Notes: generated from the letters alone by a model not told the origin. Shown: positions 34,738 through 43,940, counted from the first letter of the stretch. The stretch is DNA of 64,000 nucleotides from Ensifer sp. MPMI2T (GCF_004827385.1 NZ_SRXN01000014.1:1-64000); one strand, 5' to 3'. Numbers and translations: made by a program.

Positions 34738-35063
34738 CAATGTCCCCCGCTCGGTGCCGCGATGCGCTCAAAAGTCTGAACCTTCTTCTGAAGCACCCAT
34801 GGTTGGCTGGCTTTGTTGAAGCTAAGAAAGTGCGCCGACTTGAGATGGAAGTCGAAATCCGCCCGGCTCCCGTAAACCTCGTACAGATGGATGCGTTCGT
34901 GCTGTTCGGAGTCCTGGCAGACGTCGAACACTGAGCAGCCAGGCTCGTCGCGCAGGGACGTTGCGGCATTCTCCATCATCGCTTCGCGGAATTGATTCAG
35001 GAAATCCCCGCGGACGAGGAATTCCACCACGACGACATAGCCATCGGTCTGCGGGCGGGTCAT
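34737..35063 (-). CDS. Antibiotic-biosynthesis-monooxygenase-fold protein (ABM/LsrG-like)
   Basis: 108 residues. ABM dimeric alpha-beta barrel: 'VVVEFLVRGDFLNQFREAMMENAATSLRDEPGCSVFDVCQ', 'IHLYEVYGSRADFDFHLKSAHF'. Such small proteins can be quinol monooxygenases or isomerases (LsrG). Stop/start overlaps on both sides place it firmly in the operon. Confidence 0.82.
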   Translation of the reverse strand: MTRPQTDGYVVVVEFLVRGDFLNQFREAMMENAATSLRDEPGCSVFDVCQDSEQHERIHLYEVYGSRADFDFHLKSAHFLSFNKASQPWVLQKKVQTFERIAAPSGGH

Positions 35064-36175
35064 GCGACCTCCTTTCGCGCCGCGGAGAGCGAGGAGATGA
35101 CCGAGCGGGTCATCTCGGCGCAGTTCGCGTTGCCGCCGTACTCCATGGGGATGGCCAGCTTGGTCGAGAGCGTGTGCTCCACCGCGCCTTCCATGAGGCG
35201 AGCTGCGTCCGCGAGTGTCGGTTGGCCGAACTTCGACGCCAGCCAATCGAGCATCATCGCAGCCGAAAGGAACATGGCGCTGGGATTCGCGCAGCCCTTG
35301 CCTGCGATGTCCGGTGCCGTGCCATGCGCGGGTTGGAACAGCCCGTGTTTGTCACCGATGTCGGCCGAAGGAGCCATGCCCATGCCGCCGATCAGTCCCG
35401 CGGCGAGATCGGAGAGGATGTCGCCGAACATGTTCTCGGTTACGAGTACATCGAAGGTCCAGGGCTTCTTGACCATGTTGAGGGCCAGGGCGTCGACATA
35501 GGCATGATCCTTTGTGAGATCTGAATGGCGGTCGGCCACTTCGTCGAACACCTTGCGGAAGAATGCCATCGACTGGAAGACGTTCGCCTTGTCGACGCAG
35601 GTGACGTTGCCCGGCTTGCCGCGGCGCTTGCGCTGCCGCGCGATGTCGAAGGCGAACTCGGTCACGCGCTCCGTTCCCGACCGCGTGATCTGCATGGTGT
35701 CGTAGGCTTCTTCGTCGTTCCGGATCTCCCCCCGCCCGCGGGCGTAGAACAACCCTTCGGTCTGCTCGCGCACCAATACGAAGTCGATCTGCTCGGCCCG
35801 GGGATCGGTCAGGACCCGAGGCAATCCCGGAAACCAGCGGATTGGCCGAACGCCCGCGAAGAGACCAAGCTCCATGCGCAGGTCGAGCTGCGGAATGATT
35901 TCCGTGCCATCGGGAAAGCGGATGTCGGGCCAGCCCATCGCCCCGAACAGAATCGCGTCTGACTTTCGGCAGGCCTCGAGCGTCGAGGCGGGAAGGGCGT
36001 CGCCGCTTTCGGCATAGTACTGCGCACCCGCGTTGTGGGTTTCGAACGCGAGGGCGGGAGCGCCCGCCATTGTCGTGGCGGCGTTCACGAGCTCCAGGCA
36101 TGCGGGCATGACTTCCCTGCCGATGCCGTCGCCCGGAAGCACGGCGATCGTTAGTGTGTCATTCTTCATAGTCAT
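35060..36175 (-). CDS. Isocitrate/isopropylmalate dehydrogenase-family enzyme
   Basis: 371 residues from ATG 36175. 'IAVLPGDGIGREVMPACLEL', 'LFGAMGWPDIR', 'VREQTEGLFYARGRGE', 'CVDKANVFQSMAFFRKVFDE', 'VTENMFGDILSDLAAGLIGGMGMAPSADIG', 'AHGTAPDIAGKG'. This beta-decarboxylating family includes tartrate and D-malate dehydrogenases; in a four-carbon acid-sugar operon such a substrate is more likely than isopropylmalate. Next to the GntR gene. Confidence 0.9.
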   Translation of the reverse strand: MTMKNDTLTIAVLPGDGIGREVMPACLELVNAATTMAGAPALAFETHNAGAQYYAESGDALPASTLEACRKSDAILFGAMGWPDIRFPDGTEIIPQLDLRMELGLFAGVRPIRWFPGLPRVLTDPRAEQIDFVLVREQTEGLFYARGRGEIRNDEEAYDTMQITRSGTERVTEFAFDIARQRKRRGKPGNVTCVDKANVFQSMAFFRKVFDEVADRHSDLTKDHAYVDALALNMVKKPWTFDVLVTENMFGDILSDLAAGLIGGMGMAPSADIGDKHGLFQPAHGTAPDIAGKGCANPSAMFLSAAMMLDWLASKFGQPTLADAARLMEGAVEHTLSTKLAIPMEYGGNANCAEMTRSVISSLSAARKEVA

Positions 36176-36187
36176 TTTTCGATCCAA

Positions 36188-36898
36188 TCAGAGATGGTTG
36201 AGGCCGAGGCGCTCAAGGAGGTCCAAGAGCTCGCGGCCGGCGCGCCGTCTGTGCTCGCGATGTATGGTGCCCGCCTTCTCGACGTCGCCCGCCCGGATGG
36301 CCCTGACGAGCTCCGCGTGGTCGCGCGTGGAGTTCACGGGTTTCGGCCGCATCTTGAGGGTCAGCATCCGGACGCGATGCGCGCGGTCGATGAAGTTCAG
36401 CACCACCGACTTGAGCATCTTGTTGCCGCTCAGTTCGAGTAGTTGCTCGTGGAACCGGGCGTCCGCTTGCGCCCACCTGTCGAGATCGTCGCGTTCGAGC
36501 GCCTTGTCCATGTCGGCCGTCGCGCGCTCCAAGCCCTTGAGCTGTTCCTCGGTCAGGTGGCGCGCCGCGGCCAGCTCGGCGGCGGTGCTTTCGAGGGATG
36601 TCAGGATGTCGTAGATTTCCTTCATGTCCGACGGCGAGACGGGCAGGACACGCATGCCGTGCCGGGGGACGACGGAGACCAGGCCGTCCTGCTGGAGGCG
36701 CATCAAAGCCTCCCGGACCGGGGTGCGGCTCATTCCCAAGATGGACGCCACCTCCTGCTCGGTCGCCTGGTACCCCGGTGGCCATTTGTTATCCAGGATC
36801 AGCTGACGGATTTTCAGATGGGCCGTAGCAGTCATCGTCTTGGCTGCGACCTCGTCCTTGATCTCTTCGCGCACTTCAATCGCCTTTTCAGCGGCCAT
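36188..36898 (-). CDS. GntR-family transcriptional regulator, FCD type
   Basis: 236 residues from ATG 36898. Winged HTH 'IRQLILDNKWPPGYQATEQEVASILGMSRTPVREALMRLQQDGLVSVVPRHGMRVLPV' and an FCD effector domain with the usual His/Asp metal residues ('FHEQLLELSGN', 'DHAELVRAIRAGD', 'HREHRRRAG'). Sits inside the operon between the epimerase and dehydrogenase. Probable binding site: the palindromes at 41595-41608 and 43701-43714. Confidence 0.9.
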   Translation of the reverse strand: MAAEKAIEVREEIKDEVAAKTMTATAHLKIRQLILDNKWPPGYQATEQEVASILGMSRTPVREALMRLQQDGLVSVVPRHGMRVLPVSPSDMKEIYDILTSLESTAAELAAARHLTEEQLKGLERATADMDKALERDDLDRWAQADARFHEQLLELSGNKMLKSVVLNFIDRAHRVRMLTLKMRPKPVNSTRDHAELVRAIRAGDVEKAGTIHREHRRRAGRELLDLLERLGLNHL

Positions 36899-36908
36899 TT
36901 CGTCCCCC

Positions 36909-37778
36909 TCAGTACCGCATCGAGCTGACGTACCGACGCCAGCCGTGCTCCGGTTTGTAACCCAGCACAGATTTCGCTTTTTCAATAGAGAGCAGCGTCT
37001 CGTTCGGGCCGATCTCCCGCTTGAACGGCACGCCGGGATAGAAGCGCTCGAGCAGGGTCTGGTTGGGAGTGGTCATCACGCCGTCTTCGTTGGCGATGAT
37101 GAACACCTCGGCCCCCTTGCCGTCCCATTCCAGCGATTTGCGGATCGCCTGCGCGCCGTCGCGGGCGTCGATGTAGGTCCACAGATTGAAGCGGCGGCTG
37201 CCGGGATCGTTCTCGAAATCAGGGAAGGCCGCATACTCGCTTTCGTCCATCACGTTCGAAAAGCGCAGGCAGACGATCTTGAGGTCCTTGTCCCAACGGC
37301 AGTATTGCTTCGCCATCTCCTCACCGAGGTGTTTCGAGAGCGAGTATGAGGTCTCGGGGCGGGACTCGTATTCCTCGTCGGCGGGGAAATAATCCGGCTT
37401 GATGGTGTATGGGATGCCCAGCAGGGTCTCGCTAGAGGCCCATACCACGTTCTTGATGCCGAGAAGTCTGCACGACTCGAAGACGTTGTAGGTCGAGATT
37501 GTGTTGATCCTGAAGACGTCGGCAGGTGGCACCCGGCCGGGCATCGGGATCGCCGCGAGATGCACCACGGCCTCGGTCTTGCGGTTGTGATCCCAATCGT
37601 AGCCAGTGATCGCTTCAAGGGTCGCCTTCATATCCTCGAAATCGACTTTCACGAACGGGCAGAGCGCGTCCTTGGGCTCGACAGTATCGGCATTGATGAC
37701 GTCATGTCCGTTCTCGAGAAGGTCCTTTGTCGCAGCGCGCCCCAACTTCCCGCTTCCTCCAGTGACCAGAACTCTCAT
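36909..37778 (-). CDS. NAD-dependent epimerase/dehydratase-family protein (uronate dehydrogenase-like)
   Basis: 289 residues from ATG 37778, which has AAGGGGA six bases upstream (an ATG two codons earlier is too close). 'MRVLVTGGSGKLGRAATKDLLENG', 'VVHLAAIPMPG', 'SSETLLG', catalytic 'SYSLSKHLGEEMAK'. Extended SDR fold with Tyr and Lys present. Could epimerise or oxidise an imported sugar or sugar acid. Between the permease and GntR genes. Confidence 0.85.
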   Translation of the reverse strand: MRVLVTGGSGKLGRAATKDLLENGHDVINADTVEPKDALCPFVKVDFEDMKATLEAITGYDWDHNRKTEAVVHLAAIPMPGRVPPADVFRINTISTYNVFESCRLLGIKNVVWASSETLLGIPYTIKPDYFPADEEYESRPETSYSLSKHLGEEMAKQYCRWDKDLKIVCLRFSNVMDESEYAAFPDFENDPGSRRFNLWTYIDARDGAQAIRKSLEWDGKGAEVFIIANEDGVMTTPNQTLLERFYPGVPFKREIGPNETLLSIEKAKSVLGYKPEHGWRRYVSSMRY

Positions 37779-37803
37779 GTGCATTCCCCTTGAAAATTAA
37801 ATC

Positions 37804-38784
37804 TCAGCGTCCGCGCCCGATGGCGACGGCGAGTATGATGAGCATCCCGCGGGCGATCAGCTGCTGGCTGTATTCCAGGCCGCCGAGGATGAGTCCGTTG
37901 TTGATGATCCCGATGAGGAGCGCGCCCACGACCGAGCCGACGACCGTCCCCCGTCCTCCGAAGAGGCTGGTGCCGCCCAGCACGACGGCCGCGATCACCG
38001 AGAGCTCGTCGCCTTCGCCGAGTTGGAAGCGACCGGACTGCAGTCGGCCAGCGTAGAGCATCCCCGCGATGGCCGCAGCCACGCCCGTGATCATCAGCAC
38101 CTGAAACTTCACGCGCCTCACATTGACGCCGCTGTAAAGTGCGGCGATCGGATTGCCGCCCGCCGCCATGACCTTGCGGCCGAAGGGGGTCTTGCGGATC
38201 GCGAGATGCGCGATGGTGCCGAGAACGACCACCCAGATCACAAGGATCGGGATGGGTCCGATGTTCCCGGAGCCAAAAGCGTAGATGAAGGTGTCGTCGA
38301 TGACGGGGACGGGGGAGGTGCCGCTCACCCACATGCCGACGCCTCTGGCGATGCCCATCATACCGAGCGTGACCAGGAACGAGGGTATGTTGAGGTAGGC
38401 TGTCAGCGCTCCGTTGATGGCTCCAACGACAAGTCCGAGGCAGAGTCCCGCGACGATGCCGGGCACAAGCCCGTATTGCATCAGGACCATGCCCGCGACG
38501 ACCGAGGTGAGGCCCGCGATCGCGCCGACCGAAAGATCGATTTCGCCCGCCGAGAGCACGAAGGACATCGCCATCGCCATGATGGCGATGATCGCCGTCT
38601 GGCGCAGAACGTTCAGCAGGTTGTTCGGAGACAGGAACCCGCGGTCATGGAGTAGGATGGCAAAGACAATGAAAATCGCCACGAAACCGATATAGACGAC
38701 GTGGTCGCGCCAGTTGCCGTACCAGGGCTTCGATGAAGTGGCCATGAGCGGCTCCGCTTTCACGGTGGTTGTTTCAATGGACAT
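37804..38784 (-). CDS. Ribose-type ABC transporter permease
   Basis: 326 residues from ATG 38784 (overlaps the ATPase stop by 11 bases). RbsC family: 'LSAGEIDLSVGAIAGLTSVVAGMVL', 'PSFLVTLGMMGIARGVGMWVSG', 'GNPIAALYSGVNVRRVK', 'VIAAVVLGGTSLFGGRGTVVGSVVGA'. About 8-10 TM segments. Partners: the ATPase and binding protein upstream. Confidence 0.93.
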   Translation of the reverse strand: MSIETTTVKAEPLMATSSKPWYGNWRDHVVYIGFVAIFIVFAILLHDRGFLSPNNLLNVLRQTAIIAIMAMAMSFVLSAGEIDLSVGAIAGLTSVVAGMVLMQYGLVPGIVAGLCLGLVVGAINGALTAYLNIPSFLVTLGMMGIARGVGMWVSGTSPVPVIDDTFIYAFGSGNIGPIPILVIWVVVLGTIAHLAIRKTPFGRKVMAAGGNPIAALYSGVNVRRVKFQVLMITGVAAAIAGMLYAGRLQSGRFQLGEGDELSVIAAVVLGGTSLFGGRGTVVGSVVGALLIGIINNGLILGGLEYSQQLIARGMLIILAVAIGRGR

Positions 38785-40372
38785 TTTGACTAGCTTTCTG
38801 GATGGCAACCTGGAGACCGAGTTCCACGCGGATCATGCTCGACTGCGATTCGTCGCCCTCCGTGGTTGCCCAGGCGTCGATTTCCGATCGGCTGATCTCC
38901 CGCGCGAGGCGACCGTTGCTGAGCACCAGAATCCGGTCGCTGGTCGCCAACAGCTCGGCGGGTTCTGACGAGATCACGATCACGGACTTTCCGCCGCTCG
39001 CGATGCTCCTGATCAACTCGACGATCTCCGCTTTGGAGCCGATGTCGACGCCCGCAGTCGGCTCGTCGAGGATGACGACGGATGGGTCGGTCGCAAGCCA
39101 CTTGGCGATGACGATCTTCTGTTGGTTTCCGCCCGAAAGGTTACGGACCTTGTTATCGGCGTCCGGGGTCTTGATGCGCAAGCGCGAGATCAATTCCGCG
39201 GAGAGATCACGCTCCCTCCGCCGATCGAGGAACGGGCCGCTGGCGAGTTGGGCCAATTGCGGAAGGCTGAGGTTGTGTCCGACGGTATGTTCGATGACAA
39301 GACCCTGGTCATGACGGCTTTCCGGCACGAGCACGATACCGGCTTCGATGGCTTCGGCGGGCGACCGAAACTCGAGAACCTTGCCGTCGAGTTCTACCGT
39401 GCCGTCGGCCTTGGCATCCACGCCGAACAGCACCCGCGCCAGTTCGGTCCGTCCGGCCCCCATGAGCCCGGCAATACCGAGAACCTCGCCCCTGTAGAGA
39501 TCGAATGAGACGTCATTCGGCTTCCCGTGCTTGCCCGAGAGGGAGCGCACCTTCAGCGCGGGCTGGGTGCCGCGGTCGATCTCGTGGGGTTTGTACTCGA
39601 ATCCCGTCACCCGCTTTCCGACCATGTTCTGGACGATGGTATCGAGCGTGAAATCCGCGATGTTGCCCGACGTGACGTTCTGGCCGTCGCGCAGGATGGT
39701 GATCTCGTCCGCGATCGTCATGATCTCGGTCATGCGGTGGGAGACGTAGACGATCGCAGTGCCGTCCGCGGTCAGTTTGCGCAGCATCTTGAAAAGGATG
39801 TCGACTTCCTGGGCGCTCAATGCCGACGTCGGCTCGTCGAGGATGAGGACGCGCGCCTTCTGGGAGATGGCTTTCGCGATCTCGGTGAGCTGCGCCTGCC
39901 CGGGGCTCAACGCCAAGACGCGCGTCCTCGGATCGACGTTCAGGTTCAGTTCGCCGATGACCTTGGCCGCGTCCTCGACTTCCCGCCGCTCATCGACTAA
40001 CAGGGACATGCGGCGGGGTTCGCGGTTCAGGAAGATGTTCTGCGCGATCGTCAGCGTGGGGATGAGGCTCAGGTCCTGGAAGATCATCCCGATTCCAAGC
40101 CTGCGGGAGTTCTCCGGGGAGACTGCCGTCAGATGCTCGCCGAAGACCTCTATCGAACCTTCCGTGGGAATTACCACCCCCTGCAAGATTTTGAGTAGCG
40201 TGGATTTGCCCGCGCCATTTTCGCCAATCAGGGCGTGGATCGTGCCAGGGCGGATCGTCAGGCTCACGCCCTTGAGCGCGTGGACGCCGCCGTAGGATTT
40301 CTTGATGTCGGTCATCTTCACCGCGGCGACATCTCGCGGGGCCGTGATCGGTGTTTGCGTGGGCTGTGTCAT
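38774..40372 (-). CDS. Ribose-type ABC transporter ATPase (two nucleotide-binding domains)
   Basis: 532 residues from ATG 40372. First NBD: 'GENGAGKSTLLKILQG', 'LSPGQAQLTEIAKAI', 'LILDEPTSALSAQEV'. Second NBD: degenerate P-loop 'GLMGAGRTELARVLFG', 'LSGGNQQKIVIAKWL', 'VVILDEPTAGVDIGSK'. Standard RbsA/MglA layout. A long hairpin separates it from the binding-protein gene. Confidence 0.94.
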   Translation of the reverse strand: MTQPTQTPITAPRDVAAVKMTDIKKSYGGVHALKGVSLTIRPGTIHALIGENGAGKSTLLKILQGVVIPTEGSIEVFGEHLTAVSPENSRRLGIGMIFQDLSLIPTLTIAQNIFLNREPRRMSLLVDERREVEDAAKVIGELNLNVDPRTRVLALSPGQAQLTEIAKAISQKARVLILDEPTSALSAQEVDILFKMLRKLTADGTAIVYVSHRMTEIMTIADEITILRDGQNVTSGNIADFTLDTIVQNMVGKRVTGFEYKPHEIDRGTQPALKVRSLSGKHGKPNDVSFDLYRGEVLGIAGLMGAGRTELARVLFGVDAKADGTVELDGKVLEFRSPAEAIEAGIVLVPESRHDQGLVIEHTVGHNLSLPQLAQLASGPFLDRRRERDLSAELISRLRIKTPDADNKVRNLSGGNQQKIVIAKWLATDPSVVILDEPTAGVDIGSKAEIVELIRSIASGGKSVIVISSEPAELLATSDRILVLSNGRLAREISRSEIDAWATTEGDESQSSMIRVELGLQVAIQKASQNVH

Positions 40373-40386
40373 GGGGCTCGCCTCCA

Positions 40387-40414
40387 AAGTGGACGGCCGA
40401 ACGGCCGTCCACTT
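40387..40414 (-). terminator. Long intercistronic hairpin after binding-protein gene
   Basis: A perfect 13-bp stem: AAGTGGACGGCCG (40387-40399) pairs with 40402-40414 across a 2-nt loop. It lies eight bases beyond the binding-protein stop and before the ATPase start on the minus strand. Likely limits or protects transcripts so the binding protein exceeds the membrane parts. Confidence 0.75.
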
Positions 40415-40422
40415 CTTTTGGA

Positions 40423-41553
40423 TCAGTTCATCGCCTTCACGAGGATGTCGGGAGCCTGGTCGCCGTTCGACTGGGGCCAAGCGTCGATGAGATTGTCGCG
40501 CGTCACGGCGAGCGCGGGGAGGACGACATAGGGAGGGGCTTCCTTCCCAAGCAGGGCGTAACCCGCCAGGATGCCTTCCGCATAGCCCGCGCCGAACGGC
40601 CGCTGCGAACCCGTCCCCTTGACGTAGCCGTTCTTGGCCATGTCGAGGGAGATGTTGACGCCGAGGTCGCAGGTGGTGATCACGAGATCTGTGGATGCTC
40701 CGGCAGCGCGCGCCGCTGCGAGCACGCCCTCGGTTGGGACGTCCCATACAGCCCAGAGGCCGTTGAGGGTGGGATGGCCCGTCAGCATCGCGGAGGCGAT
40801 GCGCTCGGATTCGCCAGCGAAGTCGGGGCCGCCGACGCCGCTTTCGTCCACCACCTTGATGTCGGGGAACGCGGCGATTGCTTCCTTGAAGCCCACCACG
40901 CGCTCTTTGGTCGCGAACAGGTCGGAAGCGTGCGGGATAAGAGCGATCTCACCCTTGCCGTTCAGGGCTTTGGCCATGAGGAGCGCCGCGACCTTGCCCA
41001 TGCCCCGGTTGTCGGAGGACACGAGACTCACATAGTCGGCACCCGGTTTCATTCCGGCGGCCGCCTGGTCGAGAAACACTATCTTGATGCCCGCGGCGGC
41101 GGCTTTCTTGTAGGCCGCGGCCGTCGCAGACTGCTCCGCGGGGACAGAGATGATGATGTCGGGTTTTAGCGCCATCACGCTCTCGATATCGGCAACCTGC
41201 TGTTCGGCCTTATAGCCGGCGTCGGTGGTCGCGATGATCTTGATGCCAAGTTCGTCGAGAGCCTTCTTCTGGCCCGCCATCTGTGCTTTGGCCCAATCCG
41301 ATGCCGTATAGTGCATGACGATCGCGGCCGTCGCGTTCTTGGCCTTGATCTGCGCGATCTCTTCGGGCGTCAGCTTGAGGTCGCTCGCCAGGACCGCCTT
41401 CTCGCCGTTCGGGCCATCCGCGGGACTGTTCTCGATTTCCTTGATCTGCTGGGTGACGTCGATTGCGTAGGCGTTCGGCGCGAAAGGCGCGCTCAGCGCC
41501 ACAGCGGCGACCATCATGAGACTGCGAATCGATGTGGAAATTTCAATGCTCAT
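40423..41553 (-). CDS. Sugar ABC transporter substrate-binding protein (RbsB-like)
   Basis: 376 residues from ATG 41553 after GGGAGGATTG. Signal peptide about 1-30 ('SAPFAPNAYA'). Type I periplasmic-binding fold: 'AAIVMHYTASDWAKAQMAGQKKALDELGIKIIATTDAGYKAEQQVADIESVMALKPDIII', 'DNRGMGKVAALLM', 'TTCDLGVNI'. First gene of the ~11-kb operon ending at otnC; ligand probably a pentose or sugar acid. Confidence 0.93.
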   Translation of the reverse strand: MSIEISTSIRSLMMVAAVALSAPFAPNAYAIDVTQQIKEIENSPADGPNGEKAVLASDLKLTPEEIAQIKAKNATAAIVMHYTASDWAKAQMAGQKKALDELGIKIIATTDAGYKAEQQVADIESVMALKPDIIISVPAEQSATAAAYKKAAAAGIKIVFLDQAAAGMKPGADYVSLVSSDNRGMGKVAALLMAKALNGKGEIALIPHASDLFATKERVVGFKEAIAAFPDIKVVDESGVGGPDFAGESERIASAMLTGHPTLNGLWAVWDVPTEGVLAAARAAGASTDLVITTCDLGVNISLDMAKNGYVKGTGSQRPFGAGYAEGILAGYALLGKEAPPYVVLPALAVTRDNLIDAWPQSNGDQAPDILVKAMN

Positions 41554-41594
41554 ATCAATCCTCCCGAAATCGAAATGCGTGACTTTGCATTCGA

Positions 41595-41630
41595 TAATGA
41601 ATACGTTATTGTATTGCTTGTCGATGTCAA
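41595..41630. promoter_or_regulatory. Divergent promoter with candidate GntR operator
   Basis: TAATGAATACGTTA (41595-41608) is a near-palindrome. On the minus strand TTGACA (41630-41625) lies 16 bases before it, so its first six bases (TAACGT) would be the -10 of the transporter operon. The same site type occurs at 43701-43714. The GntR at 36188-36898 is the obvious candidate ligand; this link is inferred. Confidence 0.6.
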
Positions 41631-41779
41631 CAGAATTTGTGGGAGGGCGTTTTGGCGGGGTGAGTGAACGGCGGTCGTCGTTCAACGGAGGGGAACTCAA
41701 CAATGCTCGCTGTATTTCCGGCCACGGAGGGGATAGCGACGAACGAGGGTGTGAAGCCACGGAGCGAGATTTCAGCGAA

Positions 41780-42484
41780 GTGAAACTGTTGGGCTTCGAC
41801 GTGTTCGGCACAGTGGTCGACTGGAGGTCCGGTGTCGCGCGGGCGGTAGCGCCTTTTCTCGAAGCCCGCCACATCGCAATTCCTCCGGCGGAATTCGCCG
41901 ACCGATGGCGAGCACTTTACGAGCCAGCAATGGAATCGGTGAGGTCGGGAAAGCGGCCTTGGGTACCTTTGAACGAGTTGAACCTCGAGAACCTCGTCGC
42001 CGCCCTAGCGGAGGTAGGGCTCGACGTCGCGGCTCTCCCCATGGAGGAACTTGAAGAACTCAACAAGGCTTCGGAGCGGCTCGATCCCTGGCCCGATTCG
42101 ATCGAGGGTCTGACGAGACTGAAGTCGAAATACAAACTGGCCCCAATCTCCAACGGCGACATCGGCGGTATGACAAACCTGGCCCGGTTCGCCGGGCTGC
42201 CGTGGGACATGATGCTCGGGGCTGAGGTGACGCGGACGTACAAGCCCCAGATCGCGACTTACATCGGCTCGGCACGCAAAGCGGGTCTCGAGCCGGGACA
42301 GGTGGCGATGGTGGCGGCCCACAACTACGACCTCGCCGCTGCCCGGCGTGCGGGGCTCACGACAGTCTTCATCACGCGGGCTACAGAACACGGACCGGGT
42401 CAGAAAACCGACTTGCAGGCGGATAGCGACTGGCATGTTGTCGGCAATGACCTCGTCGCGGTCGCCCAGGCCCTCGGCTGCTGA
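41780..42484 (+). CDS. Haloacid dehalogenase type II-like hydrolase (second copy)
   Basis: 234 residues if started at GTG 41780 ('VKLLGFDVFGTVVDWR'), with GGAGCGAG about 12 bases upstream; an ATG at 41624 would add an unlikely 52-residue tail. Motifs 'APISNGDIGGM', 'TYKPQIATYIG', 'VAAHNYDLAAARRAGLTTVFITR'. Paralogue of the enzyme at 34027-34737. Divergent from the transporter operon and followed by an SDR. Confidence 0.82.
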   Translation: MKLLGFDVFGTVVDWRSGVARAVAPFLEARHIAIPPAEFADRWRALYEPAMESVRSGKRPWVPLNELNLENLVAALAEVGLDVAALPMEELEELNKASERLDPWPDSIEGLTRLKSKYKLAPISNGDIGGMTNLARFAGLPWDMMLGAEVTRTYKPQIATYIGSARKAGLEPGQVAMVAAHNYDLAAARRAGLTTVFITRATEHGPGQKTDLQADSDWHVVGNDLVAVAQALGC

Positions 42485-42513
42485 GTAACAACGCAAGAAC
42501 GAAAGGATCATTG

Positions 42514-43362
42514 ATGAACAATACAGCCAACGAGATCATCGCCGCCGGACGGGTCGCCGTCATAACGGGTGCGGCCAAGGGACTCGGGGCGGCGATGGCC
42601 CGTCGGGTCGCCGCGGAGGGGATGCGCCTGGCGCTCTTCGACAGCGACGGAGATGCCTTGAAGGCCTTTGCCTCAACCTTGAGTGTCGACCACGTGGTCG
42701 TCGTAGGCGACGTTTCGAACGCCTCGGACCTGCAGCGGCTAAGGGATGAGACGCGGGACCGTTTTGAAGACGTCGCGCTTCTGGTCAATAACGCGGGGAT
42801 CACGAAGGGTGCAGGGCCGTGGGACGATCCTGCGCTCTGGAGGCGGCAGCTCGAAGTCAACTTTTTCGCAGTGGTGACCGCGCAGCATCTTTTCGTGCCG
42901 GGCATGATCGAGCAGTCGCTTCCCTCGGCAGTCGTGAACCTTGGGTCGAAGGAAGGAATCACGACACCTCCTGGCAACGCGGCCTACTCGGTCAGCAAGG
43001 CAGGTATCAAAGTACTCACCGAGCAGTTGTCCCACGAGCTTCGCAAGGTGACGCTCGGCCGGGTCTCGGCGCACCTTCTGGTGCCTGGCTATACTTGGAC
43101 TCCCATGAACTTCCCCGGTTCGGATTTCGCGCCCGGCAGCAAGCCCGACGAACCATGGACCGCCGAGCAAGTGATCGAGCTTTTCATCGAGCGCTTCCGA
43201 AACGGCGACTTCTACATCATCTGCCCGGATAACGCCGTGACCCCGGCCTTGGACGCCAAACGCATCCGTTGGGCGGCGGAAGACATGGTGCGCAACAGGC
43301 CCGCGCTCTCGCGCTGGCACCCCGACTACAAGGACGAGTTCGCCCGCTGGCTGGCGGAGTGA
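42514..43362 (+). CDS. Short-chain dehydrogenase/reductase
   Basis: 282 residues from ATG 42514. 'GRVAVITGAAKGLGAAMARRVA', 'DVSNASDL', 'LLVNNAGITKG', catalytic Ser in 'VVNLGSKEG' and 'AAYSVSKAG' (Tyr, Lys). Full canonical active site. C-terminal extension ('WAAEDMVRNRPALSRWHPDYKDEFARWLAE') is longer than usual. With the HAD gene it forms a two-gene operon opposite the otn operon. Confidence 0.9.
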   Translation: MNNTANEIIAAGRVAVITGAAKGLGAAMARRVAAEGMRLALFDSDGDALKAFASTLSVDHVVVVGDVSNASDLQRLRDETRDRFEDVALLVNNAGITKGAGPWDDPALWRRQLEVNFFAVVTAQHLFVPGMIEQSLPSAVVNLGSKEGITTPPGNAAYSVSKAGIKVLTEQLSHELRKVTLGRVSAHLLVPGYTWTPMNFPGSDFAPGSKPDEPWTAEQVIELFIERFRNGDFYIICPDNAVTPALDAKRIRWAAEDMVRNRPALSRWHPDYKDEFARWLAE

Positions 43363-43940
43363 TTGAGGATCGCAAGACGGAGGAGTCCGACAAGGCGACG
43401 GTCACGAGCGTGCCCCTAAGGGTCCGAGCGCTTCAAAGCCCACGGCGCAAGTGGTATTGGTGTGGGTTCTAGTCAAACGGGACGTCGCGTCACCCAACAG
43501 AGGTGTGACGAAGGCATTCGCATCTCCACGACGCCGTGGCCAGTGCACGTGGCCAGATCGGAACTCGAGCTAAACCACGAGACCGCCCGCTGGTCGCTGA
43601 CGGAAGTCTGAGTAAATTAAAGGGCTTGTGCTGCTTTCCGAGCTCCCAGCCGCAAGACCGGGCTCTCGCAACCTGGTTTAATTGACAATTGCAATTTCAA
43701 TAATGTATGCATTAGCGGATACGGTGACGAATTCAGATGAATTTTTCTCACCTATTTCGACAAATAATGCGTTTGAAATGTCGAGCGGAAGGGAAGATGT
43801 TTCATCGATGCCAAGGGTATCAATGAAGTTACCCCTGCGCTGATATAGAGGAAAGAGCATTACATCCAAGTATGGCTGTCGTGGATTGGCTTCCGCGAAC
43901 GAGGAAGTATTGCCTATTGACATCAAGGGAGGAGAAGCAG
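43363..43940. other. 578-base intergenic region with a promoter/operator
   Basis: No supported gene. It contains a direct repeat CGTGGCCAG near 43530-43555, a palindrome AATTGCAATT (43687-43696) and the promoter/operator at 43682-43714. AT content rises sharply between 43680 and 43870, unlike the flanking genes. Confidence 0.5.
43682..43714 (+). promoter_or_regulatory. Promoter with overlapping palindromic operator
   Basis: TTGACA (43682-43687) is followed after 18 bases by TATGCA; the -10 lies inside the near-palindrome TAATGTATGCATTA (43701-43714). The same site type is at 41595-41608. Binding would block the promoter of the pepD-cupin-transporter operon. Confidence 0.6.

Noticed and set aside
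43678-43926. 82-codon minus-strand frame before pepD
   Set aside because: It spans the promoter/operator, lacks a ribosome site and has no family features.
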